Under the pieces are notes generated by a model. It was not told where the DNA came from and did not search any database. It saw nothing but the letters and a program-made list of their open reading frames with translations. A stretch of 64,000 nt of DNA, taken from assembly GCA_934500875.1 (NCBI GenBank), contig CAKSTL010000010.1:52244-116243 (forward strand), written 5' to 3'. Positions 1 to 8,153 of this stretch are shown here, piece after piece; position 1 is the first letter of the stretch; every line of letters starts with the position of its first letter. Source of the stretch: an uncultured Clostridia bacterium. Its GTDB lineage: Bacteria; Bacillota; Clostridia; UMGS1810. The translations under genes and the position numbers were made by a program.

Positions 1-741
1 GCCACGGGAGGCTTAAGTTATCCGTCAACCGGCTCTACCGGCGACGGATATGAGTTTGCAAAAAAGTTCGGTCATACGGTTGTTGCGCCGAAACCGTCGC
101 TCGTGCCGCTTGAAACCAACGAAAACGTATATCCTATGATGGGATTGTCGCTTAAAAATGTTATTTTGCGCATTTTTGACGGCAAAAAAGAAATTTTTAG
201 CGATATGGGCGAAATGCTGTTTACGCATTACGGAATATCAGGCCCGCTTGTTCTCAGCGCAAGCAGTCATATGCAGTATGAAAAGCTTAAGGATTATTCG
301 GTTTTTATAGATTTAAAACCTGCGCTCGACGAAAAAACGCTGGATAAGCGTATTCTGCGTGATTTTGACGGCTTGAAAAACAAAGATTTTATAAACTCCC
401 TTTCGCTTCTTCTGCCGCAGAAAATGATTGTGCCGATTGCCGATTTATCGGGAATACCGCATCACAAAAAGGTGAATGAAATAACAAAGGAGGAGCGGAA
501 AAATCTTGTTTCGGCGATAAAAAATTTTCCGCTTACCGTAAAAAATTTCAGACCTGTTGCCGAGGCTATTGTTACATCGGGCGGAGTGAGCGTTAAAGAA
601 ATAAACCCTTCGACAATGGAGTCGAAGCTTGAAAAAGGGCTGTTTTTTGCCGGCGAGGTTATAGATGTTGACGCATATACCGGCGGCTACAATTTGCAGA
701 TTGCTTTTTCAACGGGATATCTGGCAGGAAAGAGCGTATAA
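1..741 (+). CDS. HI0933/YhiN-family FAD-dependent oxidoreductase (BaiN-like), 5' end outside the window
   Basis: The frame is open from base 1, so the gene begins upstream and only the last 246 residues are present. The visible start contains the Gly/Ser/Thr-rich stretch ATGGLSYPSTGSTGDGYEFA, characteristic of the HI0933 flavoprotein family. The C-terminal segment GLFFAGEVIDVDAYTGGYNL is the typical second FAD-contact region, in which a glycine-rich turn closes the cofactor site. Family members are cytosolic FAD/NAD(P)-binding proteins of poorly defined role; the related BaiN acts on bile-acid derivatives, but that specificity cannot be inferred here. The N-terminal Rossmann GxGxxG lies outside the window. 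The next gene starts 77 bases downstream. Confidence 0.88.
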   Translation, partial: ATGGLSYPSTGSTGDGYEFAKKFGHTVVAPKPSLVPLETNENVYPMMGLSLKNVILRIFDGKKEIFSDMGEMLFTHYGISGPLVLSASSHMQYEKLKDYSVFIDLKPALDEKTLDKRILRDFDGLKNKDFINSLSLLLPQKMIVPIADLSGIPHHKKVNEITKEERKNLVSAIKNFPLTVKNFRPVAEAIVTSGGVSVKEINPSTMESKLEKGLFFAGEVIDVDAYTGGYNLQIAFSTGYLAGKSV

Positions 742-818
742 TGCTTTTTATTTGAATTTAATTTCCCTTTTTTTCATAAAATATGTTTTGTAGGGTATGA
801 TGGCAAAAGGAAATTTTT

Positions 819-1295
819 ATGAAAGCGGTGGGGAAATTGAAAAAACTTACAAAAAAGATAAATTTTAATGTCGATAAAATTTTGATAAGGCTGTGCATTA
901 TCTCGTTTGCAATAGTCACAGCGTCGCAGATTGGTCTTAAAATTCCTGCTGTTAAGGGTATTTTTACCGATATCGAGGTTTTTGAAGGAACGGCAGTGGG
1001 AGAGGATAAGGACGCAATAAATTCCGGTACCGTAACGCTTGAGCTTTTGGAGGGCGAGCCGAAAAACGAGCTTGAGATTATGGTAAACGGCGAAAAGGTA
1101 GACGTTTTTGACAAAAAAATAAAAGAGGTAGAACTTTTGAGCACCTCGGTTGTTGAAATAAAATCTTTGTCAAACGAAAAATACACTGTAAGAATTGCCG
1201 GTATGACGGGCGATTTAAAGCTTGCAACGGCAAAAAACGACGTCCCGGTTAAAAAAGGTATAAATTTTGTGGGAAGATTAATTCTTGCAAATTAA
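819..1295 (+). CDS. Small membrane-anchored protein of unknown function
   Basis: This encodes 158 residues that I do not recognise. A basic N-terminus (MKAVGKLKKLTKK) is followed by one hydrophobic segment at about residues 24-45, so it is probably a single-pass protein with most of its mass outside. The rest is rich in charged beta-prone sequence, with a motif GEPKNELEIMVNGEKVDVF resembling a small Ig-like or beta-sandwich fold. The start ATG follows AAAGGAA with suitable spacing. It lies between a flavoprotein and a HutP homologue; the latter has its own promoter, so co-function is not implied. Similar small proteins beside cmk/ispH clusters may exist in Clostridia, but this is unverified. 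Confidence 0.7.
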   Translation: MKAVGKLKKLTKKINFNVDKILIRLCIISFAIVTASQIGLKIPAVKGIFTDIEVFEGTAVGEDKDAINSGTVTLELLEGEPKNELEIMVNGEKVDVFDKKIKEVELLSTSVVEIKSLSNEKYTVRIAGMTGDLKLATAKNDVPVKKGINFVGRLILAN

Positions 1296-1303
1296 AAAAA
1301 GTG

Positions 1304-1332
1304 TTGTAAAATATTCGGATTTGTAGTATAAT
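1304..1332 (+). promoter_or_regulatory. Sigma-A-type promoter for the HutP-family gene
   Basis: TTGTAA at 1304-1309 and a perfect TATAAT at 1327-1332 are separated by 17 bases. The start codon at 1366 follows AAAGGAG (1353-1359). The promoter begins just after the stop of the preceding gene. Confidence 0.75.
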
Positions 1333-1365
1333 GTAGTTTGTATTATGGTAGCAAAGGAGAAAACT

Positions 1366-1785
1366 ATGAACGACAATGAAATAGGCAGCCGTGATGTGGC
1401 TGCGGCGGCAATTTCCATTGCCCTGACAAAGGGCAGGAGCGCCGAACGTGAATATATTGAAGAAAAGAGCCGTGACGGATTTGTTTGCTCGGCGGTTGAT
1501 TACGGCGGAGAGTTTATAACGAACATAAACAAAATTGTCGAACGTGCGGTTGTTTCGGCGGTAAGAGAGGGTGTTATATCCAGCACTCACCGTGAAGAGG
1601 GCGCTGTAATCGGCGCAACGAGAGAGGCAATTACGCAGGTTATGGATAAGGCAATCGGGCTTAATGTCGGCGGTAAAATAGGCATTGCACGGTATAAAGA
1701 GCATCTTTGCGTGTGCATATTTTTTGCAATCGGTATGCTTCATCTTAACGAGGTGGGCGTGGGATTGGGTCACCGTGTTATATAA
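1366..1785 (+). CDS. HutP-family RNA-binding regulator
   Basis: This is a 139-residue protein. ATG 1366 is chosen over an in-frame ATG at 1345 because AAAGGAG lies six bases before it. The fold signature is clear: an N-terminal helix (GSRDVAAAAISIALT), the central THREEGAVIGATREAITQVMDKAIG region and a closing VGVGLGHRVI. HutP in Bacillus is an L-histidine- and Mg-dependent antiterminator that binds NAG-repeat RNA in the hut leader. No histidine-utilisation gene is present here, and the two metal-binding histidines I recall from Bacillus HutP align with glycines. The protein may therefore be an RNA-binding relative with another ligand. It sits directly ahead of cmk with a 27-base gap, so it may be co-transcribed with cmk, plsC and ispH-rpsA. 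Confidence 0.85.
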   Translation: MNDNEIGSRDVAAAAISIALTKGRSAEREYIEEKSRDGFVCSAVDYGGEFITNINKIVERAVVSAVREGVISSTHREEGAVIGATREAITQVMDKAIGLNVGGKIGIARYKEHLCVCIFFAIGMLHLNEVGVGLGHRVI

Positions 1786-1812
1786 GCCCGTTACAAAAAT
1801 TCGGAGGAAACA

Positions 1813-2496
1813 ATGAAATTTACAAATATCGCAATTGACGGCCCTTCAGGTGCGGGCAAAAGCACTTTGGCACGTCTTATTTCCGAAAGGTTAGGATATT
1901 TATACATAGATACCGGCGCTATGTACCGTGCGGCGGCGCTTAAAATGATAAATCTTGGAATTGACATAAAAAACGATACCGCAAGCGTTGCAGAGGCTAT
2001 TTCCGATACCGATATCAGGCTTTCGCACATCGGAGGCAGCCAGCACATTTTTCTTGACGGCAAAGACGTTACCGATTTTATCAGAACCGGCGAGGTATCT
2101 ATGGGTGCGTCGGCGGTTGCGGCGATAAAACAGGTGCGTTTAAAGCTTGTTGAGCTTCAGCGGAAAATTGCGGAAAACAACAACTGTATTATGGACGGAA
2201 GAGATATAGGCACATTTGTTCTTCCAAATGCGGATATTAAAATTTTTCTTACGGCGAGCGCCGAAAAGAGGGCGCAGAGGCGGTATGCGGAGCTTTTGGA
2301 AAAAGGCGCAGACGTTTCGTATGACGAGGTTTTGGCTGATATGATAAAGCGTGACAAAAACGACTCGGAAAGGTCTTTTGCGCCGCTTAAAGAGGCGCCC
2401 GACAGTATAAGGGTTGACACAAGCGACATTGACCTTGACGGTTCGGTTAAGCTGATTGAAGATATTATTTTATCAAGATTGGGAAAAAAATTATGA
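1813..2496 (+). CDS. cmk: Cytidylate kinase
   Basis: This 227-residue enzyme transfers phosphate from ATP to CMP or dCMP in pyrimidine nucleotide synthesis and salvage. The P-loop GPSGAGKST (about residues 10-18) and YIDTGAMYR (31-39) are diagnostic, as are the CMP-binding MDGRDIGTFVLPNADIKIFL region and the lid segment with RRYAEL. Length is normal for the family. The start follows GGAGGAAA. The stop codon overlaps the start of the acyltransferase gene (ATGA). The cmk-plsC-ispH-rpsA order is a common clostridial arrangement, which supports all four assignments. Confidence 0.97.
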   Translation: MKFTNIAIDGPSGAGKSTLARLISERLGYLYIDTGAMYRAAALKMINLGIDIKNDTASVAEAISDTDIRLSHIGGSQHIFLDGKDVTDFIRTGEVSMGASAVAAIKQVRLKLVELQRKIAENNNCIMDGRDIGTFVLPNADIKIFLTASAEKRAQRRYAELLEKGADVSYDEVLADMIKRDKNDSERSFAPLKEAPDSIRVDTSDIDLDGSVKLIEDIILSRLGKKL

Positions 2497-3071
2497 TTTT
2501 ACGTTTTATAGAATTTCTGGTAAGGCTTTTTTGCAGAATAATTTTCAGAATTGAAATAATCGGCACGGATAACATTCCGTCCGACGGCGCCTGTATGGTT
2601 TGCGCAAATCATCAAAGCAACTGGGACCCTGTTATTCTTATACTTTTTCTAAAGCGCAAAGTGCATTTTATGGCAAAGAGCGAGCTTTTTGAAAACTTTT
2701 TTCTCGGAAAGCTTTTAAAAGCGGAGGGCGTTATTCCCATAAAGAGGGGTGCTGCGGATATCCAGGCTGTCAAAGCCTCCATGGAGGTTTTAAAAAGCGG
2801 CAATGTTTTGGGTATGTTTCCTACCGGGACACGCACAAAAAATATTGACAGCGCAGAGGCGAAAAAAGGCGCTGCTCTTATTGCGTCACGCACGGGCGCA
2901 TATGTTGTGCCTATTTTTATAAACGCAAATTACAAGTTGTTTTCAAAAATAAAAATTACAGTCGGTGAAAAAATAGATTTATCACCCCTTAAAGGAAAAA
3001 AGCTTACCGCAGAGGAGCTTGAGGGGCTGAGCAATGAAATTTACGGAAAGATAAAGGAATTGTCAAAATAA
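2493..3071 (+). CDS. plsC: 1-acyl-sn-glycerol-3-phosphate acyltransferase (PlsC family)
   Basis: This 192-residue membrane-associated acyltransferase is predicted to convert lysophosphatidic acid to phosphatidic acid in phospholipid synthesis. The catalytic HxxxxD motif is seen as NHQSNWDP (about residues 38-45). The glycerol-phosphate-binding motif is FPTGTRTK, a slight variant of the usual FPEGTRS. An N-terminal hydrophobic stretch fits membrane association. The start ATG overlaps the cmk stop by four bases and its stop directly abuts the next start codon, so the three genes are translationally coupled. The acyl chain and donor (acyl-ACP or acyl-phosphate partner) cannot be told from sequence. 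Confidence 0.92.
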   Translation: MILRFIEFLVRLFCRIIFRIEIIGTDNIPSDGACMVCANHQSNWDPVILILFLKRKVHFMAKSELFENFFLGKLLKAEGVIPIKRGAADIQAVKASMEVLKSGNVLGMFPTGTRTKNIDSAEAKKGAALIASRTGAYVVPIFINANYKLFSKIKITVGEKIDLSPLKGKKLTAEELEGLSNEIYGKIKELSK

Positions 3072-5090
3072 ATGTGTAAAATAATTGTTGCCGAAAGCGC
3101 AGGATTTTGTTTCGGGGTTGAGCGTGCCGTAAACGAGCTTATGAAAATTGCAAAAATTAAAAAGGCAGTAACGCTCGGACCGATTATCCATAACGGCTCG
3201 GTCATTGAAAAATTTGAATCGCTCGGCGTTAAAATTGTTAAAAGCCCTTTGGATACCCCGAAGGACGCAACGCTCGCCATAAGAACACACGGTGTTAAAA
3301 AGAGCGTAATTGACGAAATTGAGAAAAATAATATAGAATACTGCGATTTAACCTGTCCGTTTGTTAAAAAAATCCACAATATTGTTCATTCGCATTATAA
3401 AGACGGATTTAAAATTATAATCGCCGGGGACAAGCATCACCCCGAGGTGGACGGCATAAGCGGATGGTGCGGCGACAGCGCTTTGGTTGTGAGCGATTTT
3501 TCGGAGCTTGAAGGAAAAATATCGCCGTCCGACAAGGTTTGTCTGGTGGCGCAGACGACCATGAACAAAAAAATTTACGAAAAAATAAAAAATTTTGTAA
3601 AAATATCTTGCCAAAACCCCATAATATTTGATACAATATGTAGTGCGACTGAAAAACGTCAGAAGGAAGCCGAAGAAATTTCAAAGACGGCGGACGTTAT
3701 GATTGTTGTGGGCGGCAGGATGAGTGCCAACACAAAAAGACTTGCGGATATTTCAAAAAAATACTGCAAAAACACTTTTCAGATTGAAACCGTGAGGGAT
3801 TTACCCTTGCGTTTCGATATACCAAAAAACAAAATTGGTATTACGGCGGGAGCATCAACTCCGCCGTGGATAATTAAGGAGGTAGTAGGCGAGATGGAAG
3901 AAATGGTAAATGGCGAAGTTAGCTTTGCCGAAGTATTGAAAGAACACGAAAAGGAGCAGGCTCTGGTTACCTTAAAAACAGGAGATATTGTTAAGGGAAC
4001 AGTTATGCGAGTAGAACCCAACGGTGTCAGCGTAAATTTAGGGTATAAATCAGACGGTTTCATACCTGCAAGCGAGGTTGTTGACGACCCCGAGGCTGAC
4101 ATTTGTGAATTAATAAATGTCGGTGACGAAATTGAGGTTTTCGTTGTAAGAGTTAATGACGTTGAAGGCGAAGTTACGCTTTCAAAGAGAAAAATCGACG
4201 CTATAAAGAGCGAAAAGATTTTGGAAGAGGCTTTTGAAAACGAAACAATACTTACAGGTAAGGTTGTTGAAATTTTAAACGGCGGCGTTTTGGTTGCTGT
4301 TAACGGCGGCAGAATTTTTGTTCCCGCAAAATTTGCGTCGGACAGATATCTTGCGGATTTGTCGGTATTGCAGAATCTTACCGTTGACCTTAAGATAATT
4401 GAAATTTCAAAAAAGAGAGGCAGAACAAAAATTGTCGGCTCTATTGCGGCTGTTATCAGAGAGCAGAAAAAGAAGCTTGCCGAAGAATTCTGGAACAATG
4501 TTGAGGTTGGCAAAACATACACCGGCGTTGTTAAATCGCTCACAAAATTCGGCGCTTTTGTTGATATCGGCGGTGTAGACGGCTTGGTGCACATCTCCGA
4601 GCTTTCGTGGGCTAAAATCAAACATCCGTCCGAGGTTGTTTCGGAGGGTGAAACGGTTGAGGTTTATGTAATTGATTTCAACAAAGAAACAGGCAAGGTT
4701 TCGCTCGGATACAAAAAGGCTTGCGACAATCCGTGGGAGAAGGCTAAGGCAGAGCTTGAAGTCGGAAAGGATATAGACTGCAAAATCGTAAGAATTGTTC
4801 CTTTCGGTGCATTTGCTGAAATTTATCCCGGTGTTGACGGTCTTATCCACATTTCTCAGGTTGCCGCAAAACGTATCGGCAAGGTTGAGGACGAATTAAG
4901 CGTTGGTCAGCACGTTACTGCAAGAGTTGTTGAGCTTGACTTTGAAAACAAGAAAATCGGACTCAGCATAAGAGCAATCATCGAAGAGGCTCAGAAGGCT
5001 GAAGAAGAAAAAATCGTTGCAGAAGACGCTGCAAAGGAAGAAGCTGCCGAGACAGCAGAAGCAGCGGAAGCTGAAACAAGCGAAGAATAA
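3072..5090 (+). CDS. ispH: Fused 4-hydroxy-3-methylbut-2-enyl diphosphate reductase and ribosomal protein S1-like protein
   Basis: One 672-residue polypeptide joins two functions. Residues 1-280 are IspH, the iron-sulfur enzyme that makes IPP and DMAPP in the last step of the MEP pathway. Its three cluster cysteines are at C13 (GFCFGV), C95 (DLTCPF) and C190 (FDTIC). Substrate-binding H40, H73, H123 and catalytic E125 (KHHPEV) are present, as is SAN at 218-220. Residues from about 300 hold four S1 RNA-binding repeats (about 303-373, 391-460, 478-547 and 564-634); the second is degenerate and the third and fourth have classic GAFVDI/GVDGLVHIS patterns. The tail is Glu/Ala-rich. This fusion is known in Clostridia and is not a frameshift artefact: no internal stop or strong internal start is evident. 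It follows plsC with no gap and ends at a strong terminator. Confidence 0.96.
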   Translation: MCKIIVAESAGFCFGVERAVNELMKIAKIKKAVTLGPIIHNGSVIEKFESLGVKIVKSPLDTPKDATLAIRTHGVKKSVIDEIEKNNIEYCDLTCPFVKKIHNIVHSHYKDGFKIIIAGDKHHPEVDGISGWCGDSALVVSDFSELEGKISPSDKVCLVAQTTMNKKIYEKIKNFVKISCQNPIIFDTICSATEKRQKEAEEISKTADVMIVVGGRMSANTKRLADISKKYCKNTFQIETVRDLPLRFDIPKNKIGITAGASTPPWIIKEVVGEMEEMVNGEVSFAEVLKEHEKEQALVTLKTGDIVKGTVMRVEPNGVSVNLGYKSDGFIPASEVVDDPEADICELINVGDEIEVFVVRVNDVEGEVTLSKRKIDAIKSEKILEEAFENETILTGKVVEILNGGVLVAVNGGRIFVPAKFASDRYLADLSVLQNLTVDLKIIEISKKRGRTKIVGSIAAVIREQKKKLAEEFWNNVEVGKTYTGVVKSLTKFGAFVDIGGVDGLVHISELSWAKIKHPSEVVSEGETVEVYVIDFNKETGKVSLGYKKACDNPWEKAKAELEVGKDIDCKIVRIVPFGAFAEIYPGVDGLIHISQVAAKRIGKVEDELSVGQHVTARVVELDFENKKIGLSIRAIIEEAQKAEEEKIVAEDAAKEEAAETAEAAEAETSEE

Positions 5091-5103
5091 TTTTCGGAAG
5101 AAT

Positions 5104-5133
5104 AAAAACCGTGGGCAGCTGTCCACGGTTTTT
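5104..5133 (+). terminator. Rho-independent terminator after ispH-rpsA
   Basis: AAAAACCGTGG (5104-5114) pairs with CCACGGTTTTT (5123-5133) around an eight-base loop, ending in a T-run. It closes the cmk-plsC-ispH operon. The following 100 bases to the next gene hold nothing I recognise. Confidence 0.9.
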
Positions 5134-5242
5134 ATATTTAATGCACCCTTATTTTCCGGCATACTGTGTGCAGATTTACGATATCCGAAGTTAAAACTGC
5201 CCCGGTCTGCCAAATTAACACGGTTTTCAAAAATTAAATGTT

Positions 5243-5803
5243 TTATGTAAAATCAAAATATTCTCTCTGTTTTCCGATAACATATTTTGACATTACCACG
5301 ATTTCGTCCTCGTTCATTCTTGTTATATAGGCAAGAACGTCATCTGCCTTAACTTTTCCGGAAAGTATGTAATATTTGTCCTCGCCAGACAAAAGTGCGT
5401 GCCGCTTGCCGAACCAGTGCGCAGTGGCAATCCTCAGCGTCCACGACGAGGCTGTGCGTGACGATTGTCTTGTATGGCCACGGTATACCGTCAGATATCC
5501 GTCGGAATCTGCCAGTTGTTTAAGCGTCGGGGCAAGGTTTTCGTCATTTTTCTTGACTGAATTTATTTTATCGCACACCGTCGGCGAAAAGAGCTGTGTG
5601 TGAAATTTAAACCTGCGTTTGTCGCAAAGAATTTCTTTGTATATGTCGTAGAGAAATTTATCGGGAATGTGCTTGAAAAATGCCGTAAACATTTTTAAGC
5701 TTGTGTCAGGTGTTCTGCTTGGAAAATTTTTTATAATTTTAAAAAATTCGTCTGCCGATTTAATGTTTTCAATTTGATTTTTCAAGGTGTTTTGCATTGT
5801 CAT
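5243..5803 (-). CDS. Unrecognised 186-residue protein with ADP-ribosyltransferase-like motif set
   Basis: No family was recognised with certainty. The second half carries, in order, VYRGH with Arg at 108, SSWT at 119-122, an Ala/Trp/Phe motif ATAHWFGKRH, a GKVKADDVLAYIT strand and NEDEIVV with E165-D-E167. This order of Arg, Ser-x-Thr and Glu-x-Glu is the R-S-E layout of mono-ADP-ribosyltransferases. The N-terminal 95 residues look helical and unrelated. No signal peptide is seen, so a cytosolic action is likely. The gene lies directly downstream of the galE terminator; GGAG of its ribosome site (5817-5820) abuts that terminator T-run, and ATG 5803 is the first usable start. Alternatives are a defence or phage-derived protein or an unrelated fold with a chance motif match. 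Confidence 0.55.
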   Translation of the reverse strand: MTMQNTLKNQIENIKSADEFFKIIKNFPSRTPDTSLKMFTAFFKHIPDKFLYDIYKEILCDKRRFKFHTQLFSPTVCDKINSVKKNDENLAPTLKQLADSDGYLTVYRGHTRQSSRTASSWTLRIATAHWFGKRHALLSGEDKYYILSGKVKADDVLAYITRMNEDEIVVMSKYVIGKQREYFDFT

Positions 5804-5820
5804 AAAATCAGGTCATCTCC

Positions 5821-5849
5821 AAAAAAGGCGGAGGTTAAAAAACCCCGCC
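5821..5849 (-). terminator. Terminator downstream of galE
   Basis: Read on the minus strand, GGCGGGGTT pairs with AACCTCCGCC (one bulged T) around TTTT and is followed by a run of six T. It separates galE from the 186-residue gene, whose Shine-Dalgarno begins right after the T-run. Confidence 0.8.
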
Positions 5850-5857
5850 TGCGTTGC

Positions 5858-5873
5858 GGGCGCATATGCGCCC
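5858..5873. repeat. 16-base perfect palindrome in the galE 3' region
   Basis: GGGCGCATATGCGCCC reads identically on both strands. It lies between the galE stop and the galE terminator, so in RNA it would form a second hairpin. It could protect the 3' end or be a protein site; nothing distinguishes these. Confidence 0.6.
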
Positions 5874-5885
5874 ATATATTAAAAA

Positions 5886-6890
5886 TTAAAGTCCGTTCGG
5901 GTTTTTCTTTGTAAAATTCCACGAATCTTCGCACATTTTGTTAAGGTCGAGTTTTGCGCTCCAGCCCAGCTCGTTCTTGGATTTTGTCGGATCGGCATAG
6001 CATTCCGCAATATCGCCGGGACGCCTTTTTGCTATTTTATATTTTACGTCAACGCCGCTTGCTTTGCTGTATGCGTTTACAACGTCAAGAACGCTGTATC
6101 CCGTTCCCGTGCCGAGATTATAAGCCTCCACGCCATTGGTGTTCATAATTTTTTCAAGCGCTTTTATGTGACCTTGGCTGAGGTCTACAACGTGTATGTA
6201 ATCTCTTACGCCGGTACCGTCGTGTGTGGGGTAGTCGTTGCCGAAAACCGAAAGACATTCAAGCTTTCCGAGGGCAACCTGTGCAATGTAAGGAACAAGA
6301 TTGTTCGGAATACCGTTGGGGTCTTCGCCCAAGAGCCCGCTTTCGTGTGCGCCGATAGGATTAAAGTATCTTAAAAGTGCAATTGACCATTCGCTGTCCG
6401 AAACATAAAGGTCTTTAAGAATATTTTCAATCATAAGCTTGGTGCTGCCGTAAGGATTTGTGGTTGATAACGGAAAATCTTCTTTTATCGGCACTGTTTT
6501 GGGGCTTCCGTAAACCGTTGCCGAGGATGAGAACACTATTTTTTTAACGTTATGCTTTGCCATAACTTCGCAGAGAATAAGCGTTCCCGTAATGTTATTA
6601 TGATAATACGTCAAAGGAATGGACACCGATTCGCCCACAGCCTTAAGACCCGCAAAGTGAATAACAGCGTCTATTTTATTTTCGTCAAATATTTTTTCAA
6701 CAGCGCACCTGTCAAGAAGGTCTGCCTCGTAAAGCTTTACGCTCTTTCCCGTAATTTTTTCAATCCTTTTAACCGCTTCGGGCTTTGAATTGCAAAAATT
6801 ATCGGCAATAACAACTTCATATCCGGCATTGAGAAGCTCAACGCAGGTGTGGCTGCCAATAAAGCCCGCACCGCCTGTTACAAGTATCAT
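5886..6890 (-). CDS. galE: UDP-glucose 4-epimerase
   Basis: This 334-residue SDR-superfamily enzyme interconverts UDP-glucose and UDP-galactose using tightly bound NAD. The N-terminal GGAGFIGSH is the nucleotide-binding Gly motif. The catalytic set is SSSATVYG (Ser/Thr) and YGSTK (Tyr-x-x-x-Lys). NLGTGTGYSVLDVV near the C-terminus is typical of GalE. ATG 6890 is preferred over an in-frame GTG at 6899 because GAGG lies eight bases before it. It feeds both galactose use and cell-wall polysaccharide precursors. It diverges from the aminotransferase gene across an AT-rich 170-base intergenic region. Confidence 0.96.
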   Translation of the reverse strand: MILVTGGAGFIGSHTCVELLNAGYEVVIADNFCNSKPEAVKRIEKITGKSVKLYEADLLDRCAVEKIFDENKIDAVIHFAGLKAVGESVSIPLTYYHNNITGTLILCEVMAKHNVKKIVFSSSATVYGSPKTVPIKEDFPLSTTNPYGSTKLMIENILKDLYVSDSEWSIALLRYFNPIGAHESGLLGEDPNGIPNNLVPYIAQVALGKLECLSVFGNDYPTHDGTGVRDYIHVVDLSQGHIKALEKIMNTNGVEAYNLGTGTGYSVLDVVNAYSKASGVDVKYKIAKRRPGDIAECYADPTKSKNELGWSAKLDLNKMCEDSWNFTKKNPNGL

Positions 6891-7062
6891 AAAGTACACC
6901 TCGTTATAAATTTATTTTCCTTAATTTTATCATAATTTTTCAATAATGTAAATATTAAAAAAAGAATTTATAAAAATTCACTAAAAATTTAAAAAAAGGG
7001 TAGATTTTTTTAAAAATTTGTTGCATAATATAAGGTAATACTATGGCAGGGAGGAATTTAAA

Positions 7063-8127
7063 ATGGAAATCAGAATTGAAAAAACAAAAAATCCAAAGGT
7101 TAAACCGGACCAGAAAAATCTCGGATTCGGGCACATTTTCACAGACCATATGTTTGTTATGGATTACACCGAAGGAAAAGGCTGGCACGACGCAAGAGTC
7201 GTACCGTTTGAAAATTTGAGCCTTTCGCCTGCCGCAATGGTTTTCCACTACGGTCAGGAAATGTTTGAAGGTCTTAAGGCGTATAAAGGCGAGGACGGTA
7301 AGGCAAGACTTTTCAGACCCGAAATGAATGCAAAAAGAACAAACGATACAAACGACAGACTTTGCATACCTAAAATCCCCGAAAAGGATTTTGTCGAGGC
7401 GGTAAGAACGATTGTAAGAGTTGACGAGGATTGGATTCCTACCGAAAAAGGCACATCCTTGTACATACGTCCGTTTATCATTGCAACAGACCCGTTCCTC
7501 GGTGTTGCACCGTCAAAAACATATATGTTTATTATTATTCTTTCGCCGAGCGGCGCTTACTATGAAAGCGGACTTGCGCCCGTAGGCATTTGGATTGAAG
7601 ATGAATATGTAAGAGCCGTAAGAGGCGGTATGGGATTTGCAAAAACCGGCGGTAACTATGCCGCAAGCCTTATTGCTCAGGTTAAGGCTCACGACGACGG
7701 ATATTCTCAGGTTTTGTGGCTGGACGGCGTTGAAAGAAAATATATTGAAGAAGTGGGCGCTATGAACATCTTCTTTAAAATTGACGGAAAAATCGTAACG
7801 CCTATGCTTAACGGAAGCATTTTGCCCGGTATCACCAGAAATTCGGTTATCACGCTTTGCAAAGAGTGGGGCTATGAGGTTGAGGAAAGAAAGGTTTCGG
7901 TGGACGAGCTTATTGACGCACAAAAGAGCGGAAAGCTTGAAGAATGTTTCGGCACGGGAACTGCGGCGGTTATCTCTCCCGTAGGAAAGCTTCGCTACAA
8001 AGATGATGTTATGGTTATAAGCGGCGGCGAAATAGGCCCTGTTTCGGCAAGAATTTACGACGAAATCACAGGTATTCAAGGCGGCACAAAAGAAGATAAG
8101 CTCGGCTGGATTACTTTTGTTGATTAA
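7063..8127 (+). CDS. ilvE: Branched-chain amino acid aminotransferase
   Basis: This 354-residue fold-type IV PLP enzyme catalyses the last step of Leu, Ile and Val synthesis, swapping amino groups with glutamate. The PLP lysine is in FAKTGGNYAASL. Other diagnostic motifs are VFHYGQEMFEGLKAY near the N-terminus, the active-site loop region EEVGAMNIFF, and GTGTAAVISPV near the C-terminus. Length matches the longer BCAT subgroup (human/plant-like, about 340-360). GGGAGGA precedes the ATG. It is followed within 27 bases by the phosphoglycerate mutase gene. Confidence 0.96.
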   Translation: MEIRIEKTKNPKVKPDQKNLGFGHIFTDHMFVMDYTEGKGWHDARVVPFENLSLSPAAMVFHYGQEMFEGLKAYKGEDGKARLFRPEMNAKRTNDTNDRLCIPKIPEKDFVEAVRTIVRVDEDWIPTEKGTSLYIRPFIIATDPFLGVAPSKTYMFIIILSPSGAYYESGLAPVGIWIEDEYVRAVRGGMGFAKTGGNYAASLIAQVKAHDDGYSQVLWLDGVERKYIEEVGAMNIFFKIDGKIVTPMLNGSILPGITRNSVITLCKEWGYEVEERKVSVDELIDAQKSGKLEECFGTGTAAVISPVGKLRYKDDVMVISGGEIGPVSARIYDEITGIQGGTKEDKLGWITFVD

Positions 8128-8153
8128 TTATCTTAACTTTTAAGGAGAAACAT

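Noticed and set aside
3779..4621. Long open frame on the minus strand opposite ispH-rpsA (280 codons)
   Set aside because: It lies wholly inside the fused gene, has no ribosome site, and is a Ser/Thr-rich shadow created by the codon use of the real gene.
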